NCBI GenBank assembly: GCA_048262455.1
Contig: JBLXFD010000017.1
Location: forward strand, 1 to 64,000
Source of the DNA: Psychromarinibacter sp048262455
GTDB taxonomy: Bacteria; Pseudomonadota; Alphaproteobacteria; Rhodobacterales; Rhodobacteraceae
Direction: 5' to 3'
DNA length: 64,000 bases
Part shown: piece by piece, positions 62,299 to 64,000 of the stretch
Layout: each line of letters opens with the position of its first letter
Position numbering within the stretch: position 1 is the first letter of the stretch
The notes under the pieces: generated by a model
Databases searched by the model: none
What the model was told of the DNA's origin: nothing
Seen by the model: the letters and a program-made list of their open reading frames with translations, nothing else
Program-made: the position numbers and the translations under genes

Positions 62299-63618
62299 TC
62301 AGACCACCGCGTCGATCGCCCCCGCCAGCCGGTCCACCAGCAGATCCAGCTCGTCGTCCGAGATGATGAAGGGCGGCGCCAGCAGCACGTGATCCCCCTG
62401 CCGTCCGTCCAGCGTGCCGGACATCGGGTAGCAGGTCAGCCCCGCCTCGAAGGCCGCCTTCTTCACGCGCCCCGCCACCCCCAGCGCCGGGTCGAAGGGC
62501 GCCTTGGTCTCGCGGTCCGCCACCAGCTCGATCCCCCGGAACAGCCCGCGGCCGCGCAGGTCGCCCACGTGCGGATGCTGGCCCAGCCGCTCTGCCAGCC
62601 GCGCCTCCAGCGCCGCGCCCTGAACCCGCACCCGTTCCAGCAGGCCCCGGTCCAGGATCGCCCGCACCACCGCCAGCCCGCAGGCGGCGGCGGTGGGGTG
62701 GCCCATGTAGGTGTGCCCGTGCTGGAAGAACCCGCTGCCCCCCGCGATCGCGTCGTAGATCGCGCCGGAGCAGATCATCGCCCCCAGCGGCTGGTAGCCC
62801 GCGCCGAGCCCCTTGGCGATGCACAGGATGTCCGGCGTCACCCCCTCGGCCTCGCAGGCGAACAGGGTTCCGGTGCGGCCCATGCCGCACATCACCTCGT
62901 CGAGGATCAGCAGCACGCCGTAGCGGTCGCAGATCTCGCGGATGCGTTTGAAATAGCCCGGCGCGGCGGGCACCGCGCCCATGGTGGCGCCCACCACCGG
63001 CTCGGCCAGGAAGGCCATTACCGTTTCGGGGCCGACCCGCAGGATCTCGTCCTCCAGCGCCTGGGCGGCGCGCAGCCCGTAGGCCTCGGCGCTTTCGCCC
63101 TCGTGGCGCAGGCGGTACTCGTAGCAGGGGTCGATATGGCTGACGTCCAGCAAAAGCGGGCCGAACTGCGCGCGCCGCCACGCGTTGCCGCCGGCCGAGA
63201 GCGCGCCGATGGTATTGCCGTGGTAGCTTTGCCGCCGGGCGATCAGCCGGGCACGCTGCGGCTCGCCCTTTTCGACGAAGTACTGCCGCGCCAGCTTGAT
63301 CGCCGCCTCCATCGCCTCGGACCCGCCGGAGACGAGGTAGACCCGTTCCAGCCCCCCGGGCGCATGGGCGATCAGCAGGTCGGCAAGGTCCTCGGCGGGC
63401 TGCGAGGTGAAGAAGCCGGTATGCGCATAGGCCAGCTGGTCCAGCTGCGCCTTGATCGCGGCGATCACCTCGGCATCCCCGTGCCCGAGGCAGGAGACGG
63501 CGGCGCCGCCCGAGGCGTCGAGATACCGCTTGCCCGAGGCGTCCACCAGGAAACAGCCCTCGCCGGCCACTGCGACGGGCAGGGACTGGCGGCTGTGGCG
63601 GGGGAAGACATGGGACAT
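62299..63618 (-). CDS. Class III PLP aminotransferase
   Basis: The product is 439 aa. PLP lysine Lys269 is in DILCIAKGLGAGYQP. Other marks are YLVSGGSEAMEAAIKLARQY (phosphate loop), RQSYHGNTIGALSAGG, LLILDEVMCGMGRTG and QHGHTYMGHPTAAA. This group acts on omega-amino groups such as diamines, taurine, GABA or beta-alanine; the substrate is not indicated. It is 58 bp upstream of paaX but probably functionally separate from phenylacetate catabolism. Confidence 0.9.
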   Translation of the reverse strand: MSHVFPRHSRQSLPVAVAGEGCFLVDASGKRYLDASGGAAVSCLGHGDAEVIAAIKAQLDQLAYAHTGFFTSQPAEDLADLLIAHAPGGLERVYLVSGGSEAMEAAIKLARQYFVEKGEPQRARLIARRQSYHGNTIGALSAGGNAWRRAQFGPLLLDVSHIDPCYEYRLRHEGESAEAYGLRAAQALEDEILRVGPETVMAFLAEPVVGATMGAVPAAPGYFKRIREICDRYGVLLILDEVMCGMGRTGTLFACEAEGVTPDILCIAKGLGAGYQPLGAMICSGAIYDAIAGGSGFFQHGHTYMGHPTAAACGLAVVRAILDRGLLERVRVQGAALEARLAERLGQHPHVGDLRGRGLFRGIELVADRETKAPFDPALGVAGRVKKAAFEAGLTCYPMSGTLDGRQGDHVLLAPPFIISDDELDLLVDRLAGAIDAVV

Positions 63619-63862
63619 GGCGGCGGCTCCGGTCTGGACGCCGGGCTAATAGCATCGCGGTGCAGCGGCGCAACGTTCTTGTGCGCGCGCGGCGAAGGGA
63701 AAGTCGTTCGCGGCAAAAGCGACCTTGCGGCACTCTTGTCATGTCCCGTTGGACGGGTGCGACCGCCGTGCTACCTATTTTGGCCAAAAAACAAGAAACC
63801 TTTGGGAGGCAGAGCTCATCCAGCCGGAACAGAGCCATGTACAAACTGCTAGGGAGCACCTC

Positions 63863-64000
63863 ATGAACCAAGTCAAAACCGCTGCGCTGACAGCAATGCT
63901 GGCGCTTGGCGCCCAAGGCGCCACGGCGCAGGAAGACTTCATCACCATCGGCACGGGCGGGCAGACCGGCGTCTACTACGTCGTCGGCCAGTCCATCTGC
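63863..64000 (+). CDS. TAXI-family TRAP transporter substrate-binding protein (5' part)
   Basis: Forty-six codons are present before the window ends. The signal peptide MNQVKTAALTAMLALGAQGATA is followed by QEDFITIGTGGQTGVYYVVG, the typical TAXI start in which GTGG-x-T-G-x-Y-Y forms part of the ligand site. AGGGAG precedes the ATG. TAXI proteins feed TRAP importers of glutamate or other organic anions. The gap 63619-63862 has a possible weak promoter (TTGGAC at 63749, TACCTA at 63772) and no other gene. Confidence 0.9.
   Translation, partial: MNQVKTAALTAMLALGAQGATAQEDFITIGTGGQTGVYYVVGQSIC

Overview
The window is about 70% GC and densely packed, with many 4-bp ATGA/GTGA stop-start overlaps. 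Gene content and order point to an alphaproteobacterium of the order Rhodobacterales (Rhodobacteraceae/Paracoccaceae/Roseobacteraceae group): the paa, tol-pal and putR/putA arrangements, an Acr3-type ars cluster, choWV-like transporter genes, DUF1036 proteins and short Flp-like pilins with a D-E-D-G-A-V-T motif. It reads as ordinary chromosome. I found no phage module, CRISPR array, transposase or plasmid replication gene.

Layout. 1-3100: larB, a tRNA-Pro(CGG) gene, a DMT exporter, a DUF421 membrane protein and two copies of a dispersed intergenic repeat of about 210 bp. 3103-5660: arsenic resistance operon arsR-acr3-arsC-arsH with a recognisable promoter/operator. 5760-8930: leuB and a choline/betaine-type ABC permease-ATPase pair without its binding protein. 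9018-12765: two coupled secreted DUF1036 proteins (one with three tandem domains), facing two near-identical pilin-like genes and a possible 39-residue membrane protein. 12864-21653: truA, a DoeA-like M24 hydrolase with an ArgE-like deacetylase, a Tat-exported metallo-beta-lactamase-fold protein, a Gph-type phosphatase, a second DMT exporter, an unknown gene and pepF. 21720-23167: a NusG/RfaH-like antiterminator upstream of an exopolysaccharide sugar transferase. 23283-28653: putR/putA, a rhomboid protease, a GFA-family protein and a third pilin-like gene. 28747-31707: an inositol-phosphatase-family gene, an atypical CDF transporter coupled to a small lipoprotein, and an unknown gene leading into the tol cluster.

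31704-37365 is the tol-pal envelope cluster (ybgC-tolQ-tolR-tolA-tolB-pal-cpoB), running on into tilS and ftsH. 40742-46719 holds a MOSC protein, priA, a fructose-6-phosphate aldolase/transaldolase-like gene, two more copies of the 210-bp repeat, a DUF484 protein and a XerC-type recombinase. 46724-50028 is a two-gene bacterial NHEJ operon (ku-ligD). 50208-52804 encodes a PQQ glucose-dehydrogenase-like enzyme whose membrane anchor and periplasmic catalytic part lie in two separate genes. 52866-62240 is a phenylacetate catabolic locus: paaK on the plus strand converging on paaA-B-C-D-E, an extra PaaA/PaaC-like gene and paaZ, with paaX upstream. A class III aminotransferase follows, and the 5' end of a TAXI-type TRAP binding-protein gene is cut by the window edge.

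The most interesting non-coding structure is (i) the 210-bp repeat family, (ii) a composite 3' element of two hairpins plus a GGTATTT...AGAAGAA tail after truA and priA, with its tail motif recurring as an inverted pair between paaK and paaZ, and (iii) a 130-bp segment with 17-bp terminal inverted repeats inside the paa operon. I saw no single clear undescribed system. The best candidates for new biology are the multi-domain DUF1036 pair beside the pilin-like genes, the extra ferritin-like protein in the paa operon, and the structured 3' elements.
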